The translations under genes and the position numbers were made by a program. 18,403 nucleotides of DNA from Bacteroidota bacterium (lineage in GTDB: Bacteria; Bacteroidota; Bacteroidia; NS11-12g; UBA955), in NCBI GenBank assembly GCA_018969565.1, contig JAGWYC010000014.1:1-18403 (forward strand), read 5' to 3'. The notes under the pieces were generated by a model, which worked only from the letters and a program-made list of their open reading frames with translations, did not search any database and was not told where the DNA came from. This document shows, piece after piece, positions 6,042 through 14,233 of this stretch; position 1 is the first letter of the stretch, and every line of letters begins with the position of its first letter.

Positions 6042-6113
6042 GCCGATGTAGCTCAGGGGTAGAGCGTTTCCTTGGTAAGGAAAAGGTCAGGGGTTCAATT
6101 CCCCTCATTGGCT
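6042..6113 (+). tRNA. tRNA-Thr (anticodon GGT)
   Basis: The 72-nt cloverleaf has acceptor arms GCCGATG/CATTGGC (one G-T pair), discriminator T6113, anticodon stem TTTCC/GGAAA around loop TTGGTAA (anticodon GGT at 6074-6076) and T-loop GTTCAATTC. CCA is not encoded. It reads ACC/ACT and is the counterpart of thrT directly before tufB. Its 3' end lies 40 nt before the tuf start codon, so tRNA 3' processing would define the tuf mRNA 5' end. Confidence 0.97.
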
Positions 6114-6153
6114 CAAAAACTAAGGAACTAAAACCGAATTATAATAAACCACT

Positions 6154-7338
6154 ATGGCAAAAGAAACATTCGACCGGTCCAAACCGCACGTGAACATCGG
6201 TACGATCGGCCACGTTGACCACGGTAAGACTACACTTACCGCCGCTATCACCACCGTTCTGGCTAACCAGGGCCTGGCAGAAAAGCGCTCCTTTGACTCA
6301 ATTGATGCTGCTCCTGAAGAAAAGGAACGCGGTATCACCATCAACACCGCGCACGTTGAGTACCAGACGGGCAACAGGCACTATGCCCACGTTGACTGTC
6401 CGGGTCACGCTGACTATGTGAAGAACATGGTAACGGGTGCTGCTCAGATGGACGGCGCTATCCTGGTAGTTGCCGCAACTGACGGACCGATGCCCCAGAC
6501 CCGCGAACACATCCTGCTCGCTCGTCAGGTAGGTGTACCGCGTCTGGTGGTGTTCATGAACAAAGTGGACATGGTTGATGACGAAGAACTGCTGGAAATC
6601 GTTGAGATGGAAATCCGCGACCTCCTGAAGTTCTATGAATTCGACGCTGACAACACTCCAATCATCCGTGGATCTGCTCTTGGTGGTCTCAATGGCGATG
6701 AAAAGTGGGTTAATACCATCCTTCAGTTGATGGAAGCGGTTGATACTTGGGTTCCGCTGCCTCCACGTCTGGTTGACCAGCCCTTCCTGATGCCTGTAGA
6801 AGACGTGTTCTCTATCACAGGTCGTGGTACAGTAGCTACCGGCCGTATCGAGCGCGGTATCATTAAAGTTGGTGAGCCTGTTCAAATCATCGGATTCGGA
6901 CAATCTATCGACTCAACCGTAACCGGTGTGGAAATGTTCCGCAAACTCCTCGATCGCGGTGAAGCCGGTGACAATGCCGGTCTGCTGCTCCGTGGTGTTG
7001 AAAAGAACGATATCCACCGCGGTATGGTTATTTGTGCTCCCAAGAGCGTTAAGCCCCACAAGAAATTCAAAGCTGAGGTTTACGTTCTGAGCAAAGAAGA
7101 AGGTGGTCGTCACACTCCTTTCTTCAACAAATACCGTCCTCAGTTCTATTTCCGTACCACTGACGTAACCGGTGAAATCACCCTTCCCGAAGGCACGGAA
7201 ATGGTAATGCCCGGCGATAACGTAACCATCAACGTTGAGCTGATCCAGCCCATCGCTATGGAAAAAGGTCTGCGTTTCGCGATCCGCGAAGGCGGTCGTA
7301 CCGTAGGTGCAGGTCAGGTAACTGAAATCGTAGAATAA
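6154..7338 (+). CDS. tuf: Translation elongation factor EF-Tu
   Basis: The 394-residue GTPase delivers aminoacyl-tRNA to the ribosomal A site. The G motifs are intact: P-loop G19-HVDHGKT26, G2 threonine T62 in RGITIN, D81-CPGH85 and N136-KVD139, plus the SAL motif near residue 174. Domains II and III follow with the usual GRGTVATGRIERG and GGRHTPFF motifs. Length equals E. coli EF-Tu. The ATG at 6154 has an A-rich, Shine-Dalgarno-free leader. No terminator with a T-run follows; a GC-rich hairpin (7356-7382) precedes tRNA-Trp, so transcription probably continues into secE. Arg codons are mostly CGT/CGC, as expected for a very highly expressed gene. Confidence 0.99.
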   Translation: MAKETFDRSKPHVNIGTIGHVDHGKTTLTAAITTVLANQGLAEKRSFDSIDAAPEEKERGITINTAHVEYQTGNRHYAHVDCPGHADYVKNMVTGAAQMDGAILVVAATDGPMPQTREHILLARQVGVPRLVVFMNKVDMVDDEELLEIVEMEIRDLLKFYEFDADNTPIIRGSALGGLNGDEKWVNTILQLMEAVDTWVPLPPRLVDQPFLMPVEDVFSITGRGTVATGRIERGIIKVGEPVQIIGFGQSIDSTVTGVEMFRKLLDRGEAGDNAGLLLRGVEKNDIHRGMVICAPKSVKPHKKFKAEVYVLSKEEGGRHTPFFNKYRPQFYFRTTDVTGEITLPEGTEMVMPGDNVTINVELIQPIAMEKGLRFAIREGGRTVGAGQVTEIVE

Positions 7339-7355
7339 TAAAACGACGTATCAGC

Positions 7356-7382
7356 TCCGGGGAGGCCTCAAACCTTCCCGGG
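7356..7382 (+). other. GC-rich hairpin between tuf and tRNA-Trp
   Basis: TCCGGGGAGG (7356-7365) pairs with CCTTCCCGGG (7373-7382) through 10 base pairs including two G-T pairs around a 7-nt loop. No T-run follows, so termination is unlikely to be efficient. It may protect the tuf mRNA 3' end after the downstream tRNA is cut out. Confidence 0.6.
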
Positions 7383-7387
7383 CTTAT

Positions 7388-7460
7388 ACGGGTGTAGCTC
7401 AATTGGTAGAGTAGCGGTCTCCAAAACCGTTGGCTGTAGGTTCGAGTCCTGCCACCCGTG
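7388..7460 (+). tRNA. tRNA-Trp (anticodon CCA)
   Basis: The 73-nt cloverleaf has acceptor arms ACGGGTG/CACCCGT with discriminator G7460, anticodon loop CTCCAAA with anticodon CCA at 7421-7423 and T-loop GTTCGAGTC. The 3' CCA is not encoded. A tRNA-Trp between tuf and secE is found in many bacterial lineages, though not in E. coli. It ends 16 nt before secE. Confidence 0.97.
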
Positions 7461-7476
7461 CAAAAAACCAAAGGAT

Positions 7477-7674
7477 ATGATAGAAAGGATCCGGAACTAT
7501 TTTAACCTTACCAGGGATGAACTGGTAAACAAGGTATCCTGGCCCACCTGGGGTGAGTTGCGTGAAAGCACTACCATTGTGCTTTTAGCTTCCTTCATCT
7601 TTGCTTTGGTCATATACCTGATGGATATTGGAATTGGTTCTATATTGACCCAGTTCTACAAATTATTTAAATGA
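7477..7674 (+). CDS. secE: Preprotein translocase subunit SecE
   Basis: The 65-residue membrane protein is the short SecE form: an amphipathic helix (MIERIRNYFNLTRDELVNKV), the conserved VSWPTWGELRESTTIVL hinge and one transmembrane helix (about 33-55). SecE clamps the two halves of SecY in the SecYEG channel. Its leader is the 16 nt after tRNA-Trp, with AAAGGAT before the ATG as the nearest thing to a Shine-Dalgarno in this part of the operon. The stop overlaps the nusG start (ATGA), implying translational coupling. Confidence 0.96.
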   Translation: MIERIRNYFNLTRDELVNKVSWPTWGELRESTTIVLLASFIFALVIYLMDIGIGSILTQFYKLFK

Positions 7675-8216
7675 GCGACACCGGATTAAATTGGTACGTG
7701 GTTAGGGCTATCACCGGACAGGAGAAAAAGGTGAAGTCTTACATCGAGAACGAATTGCTTCGCAACAAGCTATCTGATTTCGTTCCCGAAATCCTCATAC
7801 CTACGGAAAAGGTGTATCAAATCAAGAATGGTAAGAAAGTGGCCAAAGAGCGCAATGCTTTTCCTGGCTACATACTCATTCATGCCAACCTGGTTGGTGA
7901 AGTAGCTCCGGTAATTAAAAGCGTTACCGGAGTTGTAGGTTTTCTGGGATCCGGAGGCAATCCTCAGCCCCTGCGTCCAAGTGAATTGAACAGAATCTTG
8001 GGTACCGCTGACGAACTGAGTCAGGGTAATGCCGAAGCCGAAGAACAGTTCATGGTCGGTGAACAAGTAAAAGTGGTAGATGGACCATTCAATGAATTCT
8101 CCGGAGTAATTGAGGAAGTGAATGATGAAAAGAAAAAAGTGAAGGTGATGGTGCTCATTTTCGGACGGCGCACCCCACTGGAATTGAATTATAACCAGGT
8201 AGAGAAGATCGACTGA
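7671..8216 (+). CDS. nusG: Transcription termination/antitermination factor NusG
   Basis: The 181-residue protein has an N-terminal NGN domain (about 6-115, LNWYVVRAITGQEKKVKSYI) that contacts the RNA polymerase clamp, and a C-terminal KOW domain (about 130-165, VKVVDGPFNEFSGVIEEV) that binds NusE or Rho. NusG raises elongation processivity and links transcription to translation or termination. The sequence AFPGYILIHANL is the usual NGN core. Length is normal for the phylum. It overlaps secE by 4 nt and precedes rplK by 19 nt, the widely conserved secE-nusG-rplK order. Confidence 0.97.
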   Translation: MSDTGLNWYVVRAITGQEKKVKSYIENELLRNKLSDFVPEILIPTEKVYQIKNGKKVAKERNAFPGYILIHANLVGEVAPVIKSVTGVVGFLGSGGNPQPLRPSELNRILGTADELSQGNAEAEEQFMVGEQVKVVDGPFNEFSGVIEEVNDEKKKVKVMVLIFGRRTPLELNYNQVEKID

Positions 8217-8235
8217 TTAAACAGCAAGAAAAGAA

Positions 8236-8673
8236 ATGGCTAAACAGGTAACAGGCTTTGTAAAGCTTCAGGTTAAAGGAGGGCAGGCGAACCCCGCTCC
8301 GCCAATTGGTCCCGCTCTGGGTTCAAAAGGTGTGAACATCATGGAGTTCTGCAAGCAATTCAATGCACGTACGCAGGATAAAATGGGTAAGGTGCTTCCC
8401 GTTGTGATTACGGTGTATGCCGATAAATCCTTCGATTTTATCATCAAAACTCCTCCGGTAGCGGTGCAGCTTCTGGAAGTAAGCAAGGCGCCGAAGGGAT
8501 CCGCTGAACCAAACCGGAAAAAAGCCGGTTCTGTTTCCTGGGATCAGGTGCGTAATATCGCTCAGGAAAAGATGCCTGACCTGAATTGCTTTACCATCGA
8601 ATCTGCCATGAGTATGGTTGCCGGAACCGCCCGTAGTATGGGTATTTCCGTAACCGGTGATAAACCATTCTAA
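8236..8673 (+). CDS. rplK: 50S ribosomal protein uL11
   Basis: The 145-residue protein shows the uL11 N-terminal domain with PPIGPALG (22-29), the thiostrepton-site region, the linker near KTPPVAVQLLE, and the rRNA-binding C-terminal domain (SVSWDQVRNIAQEKMPDLNC). uL11 forms the GTPase-associated centre stalk base with uL10. The 19-nt gap after nusG is too short to hold the L1-binding leader that controls this gene in E. coli. Confidence 0.98.
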   Translation: MAKQVTGFVKLQVKGGQANPAPPIGPALGSKGVNIMEFCKQFNARTQDKMGKVLPVVITVYADKSFDFIIKTPPVAVQLLEVSKAPKGSAEPNRKKAGSVSWDQVRNIAQEKMPDLNCFTIESAMSMVAGTARSMGISVTGDKPF

Positions 8674-8684
8674 AGATTAAATAC

Positions 8685-9380
8685 ATGAAACTGACTAAGA
8701 AAAGGAAAGAAGCCCTTTCTAAATATGACATCAACAAGGCTTATACCATATCAGAAGCCTTTGATATTGTGAAGAAAATTTCCAATACCAAGTTCGATTC
8801 ATCAGTTGACATTGATGTTCGCCTTGGTGTTGATCCCAAGCAGGCCAACCAAATGGTCCGTGGCGTAGCAACACTGCCCCACGGTACCGGTAAAACTGTG
8901 CGTGTGCTTGTACTTTGCACCCCTGATAAAGAGGCAGAGGCTCGTGAAGCAGGTGCAGATCATGTGGGTCTGGATGACTACATCGAGAAAATCGGTGCGG
9001 GTTGGACGGACATCGACATCATCATTGCTGTACCCAGCGTGATGGCCAAGTTGGGTAAACTGGGTAAAATCCTCGGTCCTCGTAACCTGATGCCTAATCC
9101 TAAGAGTGGTACTGTTACCATGGAAGTTGGTAAAGCTGTTACAGAAGTAAAAGCCGGTAAAATTGATTTCAAGGTTGATAAAACAGGAATCATCCATACA
9201 TCCATCGGCAAAGTATCCTTTGACGCCAACAAGCTGTCAGAGAACGCACAAGAACTCATCAACGTGTTGCATAAGTTGAAGCCCTCAGCTTCCAAGGGAA
9301 CATACTTCCGCAGCATCTTTATTTCAAGCACCATGAGCCCGGGCGTGGCTGTTGATGTGAAATCAATTCCCGGTATCTAA
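8685..9380 (+). CDS. rplA: 50S ribosomal protein uL1
   Basis: The 231-residue protein begins with MKLTKKRKEALSKYDINKAY and carries the uL1 signature G131-PRNLMPNPKSGTV in domain II, followed by the rRNA-binding strand KIDFKVDKTGIIHTSIGKV. uL1 forms the mobile stalk that releases deacylated tRNA at the E site, and in many bacteria it represses its own operon. It starts 11 nt after rplK and ends 5 nt before rplJ. Confidence 0.98.
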   Translation: MKLTKKRKEALSKYDINKAYTISEAFDIVKKISNTKFDSSVDIDVRLGVDPKQANQMVRGVATLPHGTGKTVRVLVLCTPDKEAEAREAGADHVGLDDYIEKIGAGWTDIDIIIAVPSVMAKLGKLGKILGPRNLMPNPKSGTVTMEVGKAVTEVKAGKIDFKVDKTGIIHTSIGKVSFDANKLSENAQELINVLHKLKPSASKGTYFRSIFISSTMSPGVAVDVKSIPGI

Positions 9381-9385
9381 TCCAC

Positions 9386-9904
9386 ATGAACAAACAACAA
9401 AAATCCGCTGAACTACAGGTGTTGACCGAGGCCTTAAAATCAGGCACGTTCATTTATCTGACTGACGCTACCGGTTTGTCGGCTAACGACACCAACCGTC
9501 TGCGCAGGCAGTTATTTGAAAATGGTGTTTCTATGCGTGTAGCAAAGAACACCCTGATTTCTCTGGCTATGGAAGCATCAGGAAAAGATTTCGGCACACT
9601 GCGCACCCATGCATTATCAGGTGCCACTGCCGTATTGATTTCCGAGAACATGAAGGCACCGGCTGTTACGCTGAAAAAATTTCGCGACAAGGGTGATAAG
9701 CCCAAGTTGAAAGGAGCCTACATTGATTCAGGTATCTTCCTGGGAGACGACCAGCTTACTACACTCACCGAACTGAAATCTCGTGAAGATCTGATCGGAG
9801 AAGTAATCGGTCTGCTGCAAAGCCCCGCAAGAAATGTGATCTCCGCACTGCAGTCCGGTGGATCCAAATTGGCAGGAGTTGTTAAAACCCTGTCTGAACG
9901 TTAA
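9386..9904 (+). CDS. rplJ: 50S ribosomal protein uL10
   Basis: The 172-residue protein has the uL10 rRNA-binding domain (GLSANDTNRLRRQLFENGVSM with RVAKNTL) and a C-terminal helix (LLQSPARNVISALQSGGSKL) that carries bL12 dimers. It anchors the stalk recruiting translation GTPases. Only 5 nt separate it from rplA, so the long L10-binding leader of E. coli is absent at this place. The ATG at 9386 is the only start that keeps the conserved N-terminal helix whole. Confidence 0.97.
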   Translation: MNKQQKSAELQVLTEALKSGTFIYLTDATGLSANDTNRLRRQLFENGVSMRVAKNTLISLAMEASGKDFGTLRTHALSGATAVLISENMKAPAVTLKKFRDKGDKPKLKGAYIDSGIFLGDDQLTTLTELKSREDLIGEVIGLLQSPARNVISALQSGGSKLAGVVKTLSER

Positions 9905-9940
9905 TCACAAAAAAAGAAAAATTAAAAAAACCCGAATAAC
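9905..9940 (+). promoter_or_regulatory. A-rich translation-enhancing leader of rplL
   Basis: The 36-nt gap between rplJ and rplL has 24 A residues, with runs of 7, 5 and 7. It holds no Shine-Dalgarno. A-rich, unstructured leaders favour strong initiation in Bacteroidota, which fits the need for several bL12 copies per ribosome. Confidence 0.45.
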
Positions 9941-10321
9941 ATGGTAGATCTGAAAGAATTCGCGAATCAGTTGGTAAACCTGACTGTAAAAGAGGTAAAT
10001 GAGCTTGCTCAGATCCTTAAGGAAGAGCATGGCATCGAACCCGCTGCTGCCGCTGTAGCTGTTGCTGCCCCCGCCGCTGGTGGTGGAGCAGGTGCTGCTG
10101 CTGAAGAGCAAACCGAGTTTGACGTAATCCTCAAGAGTGCAGGAGCCAGCAAGCTGAACGTGGTTAAGGTTGTTAAAGACCTGACCGGTTTAGGACTGAA
10201 AGAAGCTAAAGACCTCGTTGACGGTGCCCCTAAAGCTGTAAAAGAAAAGGTTTCTAAAGCAGAAGCCGATGACATTTCAGCTAAATTGAAAGAGGCGGGC
10301 GCTGAAGTTGAGGTTAAGTAA
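9941..10321 (+). CDS. rplL: 50S ribosomal protein bL12 (L7/L12)
   Basis: The 126-residue acidic stalk protein has an N-terminal dimerisation domain (about 1-33, LKEFANQLVNLTVKEVNELA), an Ala/Gly/Pro hinge (about 35-55) and a C-terminal factor-binding domain (about 56-126) with the conserved KVVKDLTGLGLKEAKDLVDG. It recruits and stimulates EF-Tu, EF-G, IF2 and RF3. It is present in multiple copies per ribosome. Length is typical. It is followed by a terminator-like hairpin before rpoB. Confidence 0.98.
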   Translation: MVDLKEFANQLVNLTVKEVNELAQILKEEHGIEPAAAAVAVAAPAAGGGAGAAAEEQTEFDVILKSAGASKLNVVKVVKDLTGLGLKEAKDLVDGAPKAVKEKVSKAEADDISAKLKEAGAEVEVK

Positions 10322-10338
10322 TTTCAACCCTGTCAGCA

Positions 10339-10381
10339 ACGGAAAGACCCCGGTACAGCCGAGGGTCTTTTCCGTGTTTTT
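10339..10381 (+). terminator. Terminator/attenuator between rplL and rpoB
   Basis: ACGGAAAGACCC (10339-10350) faces GGGTCTTTTCCGT (10363-10375), complementary except for one extra T, and the inner CGG/CCG extends the stem around a short loop. A run of five T (10377-10381) follows. It lies 17 nt after the rplL stop. The 105-nt rplL-rpoB gap has no TAnnTTTG promoter that I can find, so rpoBC is probably fed by read-through, as at the E. coli rplL-rpoB attenuator. Confidence 0.75.
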
Positions 10382-10426
10382 ACCGGTTTTCACCAACCCA
10401 TTGTATTTACCTAAAACACTAATCAA

Positions 10427-13400
10427 TTGACAAGCACATCATTCGCCGGAAGAGTAGATTTCGGAAAAGTAAAAAGTGCCCTTGAGTATCCTGATTTTCT
10501 GGATGTTCAACTTCGCTCCTTTAAGGAGTTTTTCCAGTTGGAAACGCCTTCCGATAAGAGGGAAGAAGAAGGGCTCTTCAAGGTATTCAAGGAGAATTTC
10601 CCCATCACGGATACCCGAAATATTTTCCAGCTGGAGTTTTTGGATTATTTCGTTGACCCACCTCGTTACACCATCCAGGAGTGCATCGAAAGAGGCCTCA
10701 CATACGCAGTTCCGCTGAAAGCAAAACTGCGCCTGAGCTGTAATGACCCGGATCATGAAGATTTTAAAACCATTATCCAGGATGTTTACCTGGGTAATAT
10801 TCCGTACATGACCAGTGCCGGTACCTTTATTATCAACGGCGCGGAACGTGTAATCGTATCTCAGCTTCACCGCTCACCCGGAGTGTTCTTCGGCCAGTCG
10901 TTCCATACCAACGGTACTAAATTGTACTCCGCAAGGGTAATCCCCTTCAAAGGTTCCTGGATCGAATTTGCCACCGATGTGAACAATGTGATGTATGCCT
11001 ACATTGACCGTAAGAAGAAATTCCCGGTTACCACCCTCCTCAGGGCGATAGGCTACGAAACCGATAAAGTCATCCTCGATATTTTCGGCCTTAGCGAAGA
11101 AGTTAAGGTGAGCAAGGCGGCCCTGAAAAAAGTGCTTGGCCGCAAACTCGCTGCCAGGGTGCTGAGAACCCGTATTGAAGACTTCGTAGACGAGGATACC
11201 GGTGAAGTGGTATCCATCGAACGTAACGAAGTAATCCTGGAACGCGATACCATCCTCCAGGAAAAAGACATAGACCTGATTATTGATGAAGGGGTGAAGT
11301 CCATCATCCTTACCCGCGACGGTGAGACTGATGTGAACTTTGACATTATCTATAATACGCTTCAGAAAGATACTTCCAACAACGGCAAAGAAGCGGTGGA
11401 GCACATCTATCGCCAACTGCGCAATGCGGAAGCCCCTGATGAAGAAACAGCACGTGGCATTATTGAACGTCTGTTTTTTAGCGATAAGCGCTATGATCTG
11501 GGAGATGTGGGTCGCTACAGGATCAACAAAAAGCTGAACCTGAAAACCGACATGGATGTGAAAGTCCTCACCAAAGAAGACATCATCCACATCATTACCT
11601 ACCTCATCCAGTTGAGCAACTCCAAGGCCGAAGTGGATGATATCGACCACCTGAGCAACCGTCGTGTGCGTACCGTAGGCGAACAGTTGTATCAGCAGTT
11701 CGGCGTGGGTCTGGCACGTATGAGCCGCACCATCCGGGAAAAGATGAATATCCGCGACAACGAGGTATTCACACCCCAGGATCTGGTGAATGCCAGAACA
11801 CTGTCGTCCGTAATTAACTCCTTCTTCGGAACCAACCAACTGAGCCAGTTCATGGACCAGATCAACCCGCTCGCGGAGATCACCCACAAGCGCAGGCTTT
11901 CTGCTCTTGGTCCGGGTGGTCTGAGCAGGGAGCGCGCAGGCTTCGAAGTTCGCGACGTACACTACACGCACTACGGCCGCCTGTGTACCATTGAAACCCC
12001 GGAAGGTCCGAACATCGGTCTGATTTCTTCCCTTTGCGTGCACGCGAAAATCAACAGCATGGGATTCATTGAAACTCCGTATAGGAAGGTAGATGAAGGC
12101 AAGCTGACCAATGAAATCGTGTACCTGAGCGCGGAAGAAGAAGACAACCAGACGATCGCTCAGGCCAATGCTGAAGTAGATGGAGGCGGTAGCTTCCTTA
12201 CTCCGGCTGTACGTGCACGCCGCGAAGGTGACTTCCCCTCCGTGCCCCCGGAAGACCTGAACTTCATGGACGTGGCTCCGAACCAGATTGTTTCGATTGC
12301 CGCTTCGTTGATTCCCTTCCTGGAGCACGACGATGCCAACCGCGCGCTGATGGGATCTAACATGCAACGTCAGGCAGTTCCGCTGCTGCGCCCTCAGGCA
12401 CCTATTGTAGGTACCGGTCTTGAAGAAAAAGTAGCCCGCGACAGCCGCACCCAAATTGTGGCAGAGGGCAACGGGGTCATTGACTTCGTTGATTCTCGAG
12501 AAATCAGGGTTAAATACGAACAGGATGAGCACGATGAACTGGTTTCATTCACCGGTCAGTTGAAATCCTATTCGCTGATTAAATTCCGCCGCACCAACCA
12601 GAATTCCTGCGTGAACCTGAGGCCCATCGTGAAAAAAGGCCAAAAGGTAAGGACAGGTCAGATTCTTTCTGAAGGCTACGCCACCGAAGCGGGTGAACTC
12701 GCCCTGGGCCGCAACCTCATGGTAGCGTTCATGCCCTGGCAGGGATACAACTTCGAAGACGCGATTGTAATCTCAGAAAAGGTAGTGAAGGATGACTGGT
12801 TCACCAGCATCCACATCACTGAATTTGAACTGGAAGTGCGCGATACCAAACGCGGTGCGGAAGAGTTGACCAATGACATCCCCAACGTGAGCGAAGAAGC
12901 TACGCGGAACCTGGATGAACATGGTCTGATTCGCGTAGGTGCAGATGTGAAAGAAGGTGATATCCTGATTGGTAAAATCACACCGAAGGGAGAAACCGAA
13001 CCTTCACCGGAAGAAAAACTGCTCCGCGCCATCTTCGGTGATAAGGCAGGCGACGTGAAAGACGCTTCCCTTAAAGCGCCGCCAAGCACCGACGGTGTTG
13101 TTATTGAGAAGAAACTCTTCTCCAAAGACAAAAAAGACAAAAACATAAAGGCCAGCGATAAGTCGAAACTCACTAAGCTGGAATCCGACCATCAGAAAGA
13201 ACTCAATCAGTTGAAAGAAAAACTGGTGCAGAAACTCTTCAAGGTGGTGAACGGGAAAACCAGCCAAGGGGTATTCAACAACTATCAGGAGGAACTGATT
13301 CCGAAGGGTACCAAGTTCACGGTGAAGAACCTTTCTTCCATTGATTACCAGAATGTGAACTATTACAACTGGTGCACGGATGAAGACCGCAATTCGCTGA

Positions 13401-14230
13401 TTGTGCGCATCCTGAACAATTATTCGCTGGTGTACAATGACTTGGTAACCAACTTCAAGCGCGAATACTTTGCCATCAGCGTGGGCGATGAATTGCCTAC
13501 CGGAATTCTTCAGATGGCTAAGGTTTATGTAGCCAACAAGCGCAAACTGAAGGTGGGTGATAAGATGGCAGGTCGCCACGGTAACAAGGGTATTGTTGCC
13601 CGTATTGTCCGCGAAGAGGATATGCCCTTCCTGGACGACGGAACGCCTGTGGATATTGTCCTCAACCCGCTGGGTGTACCTTCTCGTATGAACCTGGGTC
13701 AGATTTATGAAACCGTTCTTGGTTGGGCCGGAAAAGAGTTGGGTGTGAAGTTTGCCACCCCCATCTTCGACGGTGCAACCAACGATGAAATCAATAATTA
13801 CATCTCCAAGGCCAAATTGCCCGCCAATGGCAGGGTTTACCTGAACGATGGTCTGAGTGGTGAGCGTTTCGATCAGCCAACTACCGTGGGCGTAATCTAC
13901 ATGATTAAACTGGGCCACATGGTGGATGACAAGATGCACGCACGTTCCATCGGTCCGTACTCACTCATCACCCAGCAGCCTCTGGGCGGTAAAGCACAGT
14001 TCGGTGGTCAGCGCTTCGGTGAAATGGAAGTATGGGCTCTGGAAGCATTCGGAGCGGCCAACATCCTGAGGGAAATCCTCACCGTGAAGAGCGATGATAT
14101 CATGGGCAGGGCTAAAACCTATGAGGCCATTGTAAAAGGAGAGAATATCACGCAAATCGGAACACCTGAATCGTTCAACGTACTGGTGCATGAACTGCGT
14201 GGCCTCGGTCTGGAAATTCAATTTGATTAA
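10427..14230 (+). CDS. rpoB: DNA-directed RNA polymerase subunit beta
   Basis: The 1267-residue beta subunit is complete. Landmarks are the lobe region GNIPYMTSAGTFIINGAERVIVSQLHRSPG, the rifampicin region (QLSQFMDQINPLAEITHKRR from Q471), IETPEGPNIGLI, KVGDKMAGRHGNKGIV in the active-centre region and the C-terminal clamp segment GERFDQPTTVGVIYMIKLGHMV. About residues 893-1015 form a Lys/Glu-rich, partly coiled-coil insertion at the site of the E. coli beta-i9 insertion. The start is TTG at 10427: an in-frame TAA lies at 10412 and the first in-frame ATG is about 128 codons downstream, inside conserved sequence. I479 and T521 depart from E. coli N518 and P560. rpoC follows after 3 nt. Confidence 0.98.
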   Translation: MTSTSFAGRVDFGKVKSALEYPDFLDVQLRSFKEFFQLETPSDKREEEGLFKVFKENFPITDTRNIFQLEFLDYFVDPPRYTIQECIERGLTYAVPLKAKLRLSCNDPDHEDFKTIIQDVYLGNIPYMTSAGTFIINGAERVIVSQLHRSPGVFFGQSFHTNGTKLYSARVIPFKGSWIEFATDVNNVMYAYIDRKKKFPVTTLLRAIGYETDKVILDIFGLSEEVKVSKAALKKVLGRKLAARVLRTRIEDFVDEDTGEVVSIERNEVILERDTILQEKDIDLIIDEGVKSIILTRDGETDVNFDIIYNTLQKDTSNNGKEAVEHIYRQLRNAEAPDEETARGIIERLFFSDKRYDLGDVGRYRINKKLNLKTDMDVKVLTKEDIIHIITYLIQLSNSKAEVDDIDHLSNRRVRTVGEQLYQQFGVGLARMSRTIREKMNIRDNEVFTPQDLVNARTLSSVINSFFGTNQLSQFMDQINPLAEITHKRRLSALGPGGLSRERAGFEVRDVHYTHYGRLCTIETPEGPNIGLISSLCVHAKINSMGFIETPYRKVDEGKLTNEIVYLSAEEEDNQTIAQANAEVDGGGSFLTPAVRARREGDFPSVPPEDLNFMDVAPNQIVSIAASLIPFLEHDDANRALMGSNMQRQAVPLLRPQAPIVGTGLEEKVARDSRTQIVAEGNGVIDFVDSREIRVKYEQDEHDELVSFTGQLKSYSLIKFRRTNQNSCVNLRPIVKKGQKVRTGQILSEGYATEAGELALGRNLMVAFMPWQGYNFEDAIVISEKVVKDDWFTSIHITEFELEVRDTKRGAEELTNDIPNVSEEATRNLDEHGLIRVGADVKEGDILIGKITPKGETEPSPEEKLLRAIFGDKAGDVKDASLKAPPSTDGVVIEKKLFSKDKKDKNIKASDKSKLTKLESDHQKELNQLKEKLVQKLFKVVNGKTSQGVFNNYQEELIPKGTKFTVKNLSSIDYQNVNYYNWCTDEDRNSLIVRILNNYSLVYNDLVTNFKREYFAISVGDELPTGILQMAKVYVANKRKLKVGDKMAGRHGNKGIVARIVREEDMPFLDDGTPVDIVLNPLGVPSRMNLGQIYETVLGWAGKELGVKFATPIFDGATNDEINNYISKAKLPANGRVYLNDGLSGERFDQPTTVGVIYMIKLGHMVDDKMHARSIGPYSLITQQPLGGKAQFGGQRFGEMEVWALEAFGAANILREILTVKSDDIMGRAKTYEAIVKGENITQIGTPESFNVLVHELRGLGLEIQFD

Positions 14231-14233
14231 CAC

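Noticed and set aside
5790..6193. Short open frames across the tRNA cluster on both strands
   Set aside because: They translate tRNA sequence (for example peptides like SSVGRAAAFQAAGRGFEPRL, a classic mistranslated tRNA) and are not genes.
10874..12532. 552-codon open frame antisense to rpoB
   Set aside because: It mirrors a highly biased, conserved gene; its protein resembles no domain and its composition (many His, Phe, Val) is that of an antisense shadow. rpoB in the other strand is certain.
13004..13939. 311-codon open frame antisense to rpoB
   Set aside because: Same reasoning: frame kept open by rpoB codon bias; no start context or recognisable domain.
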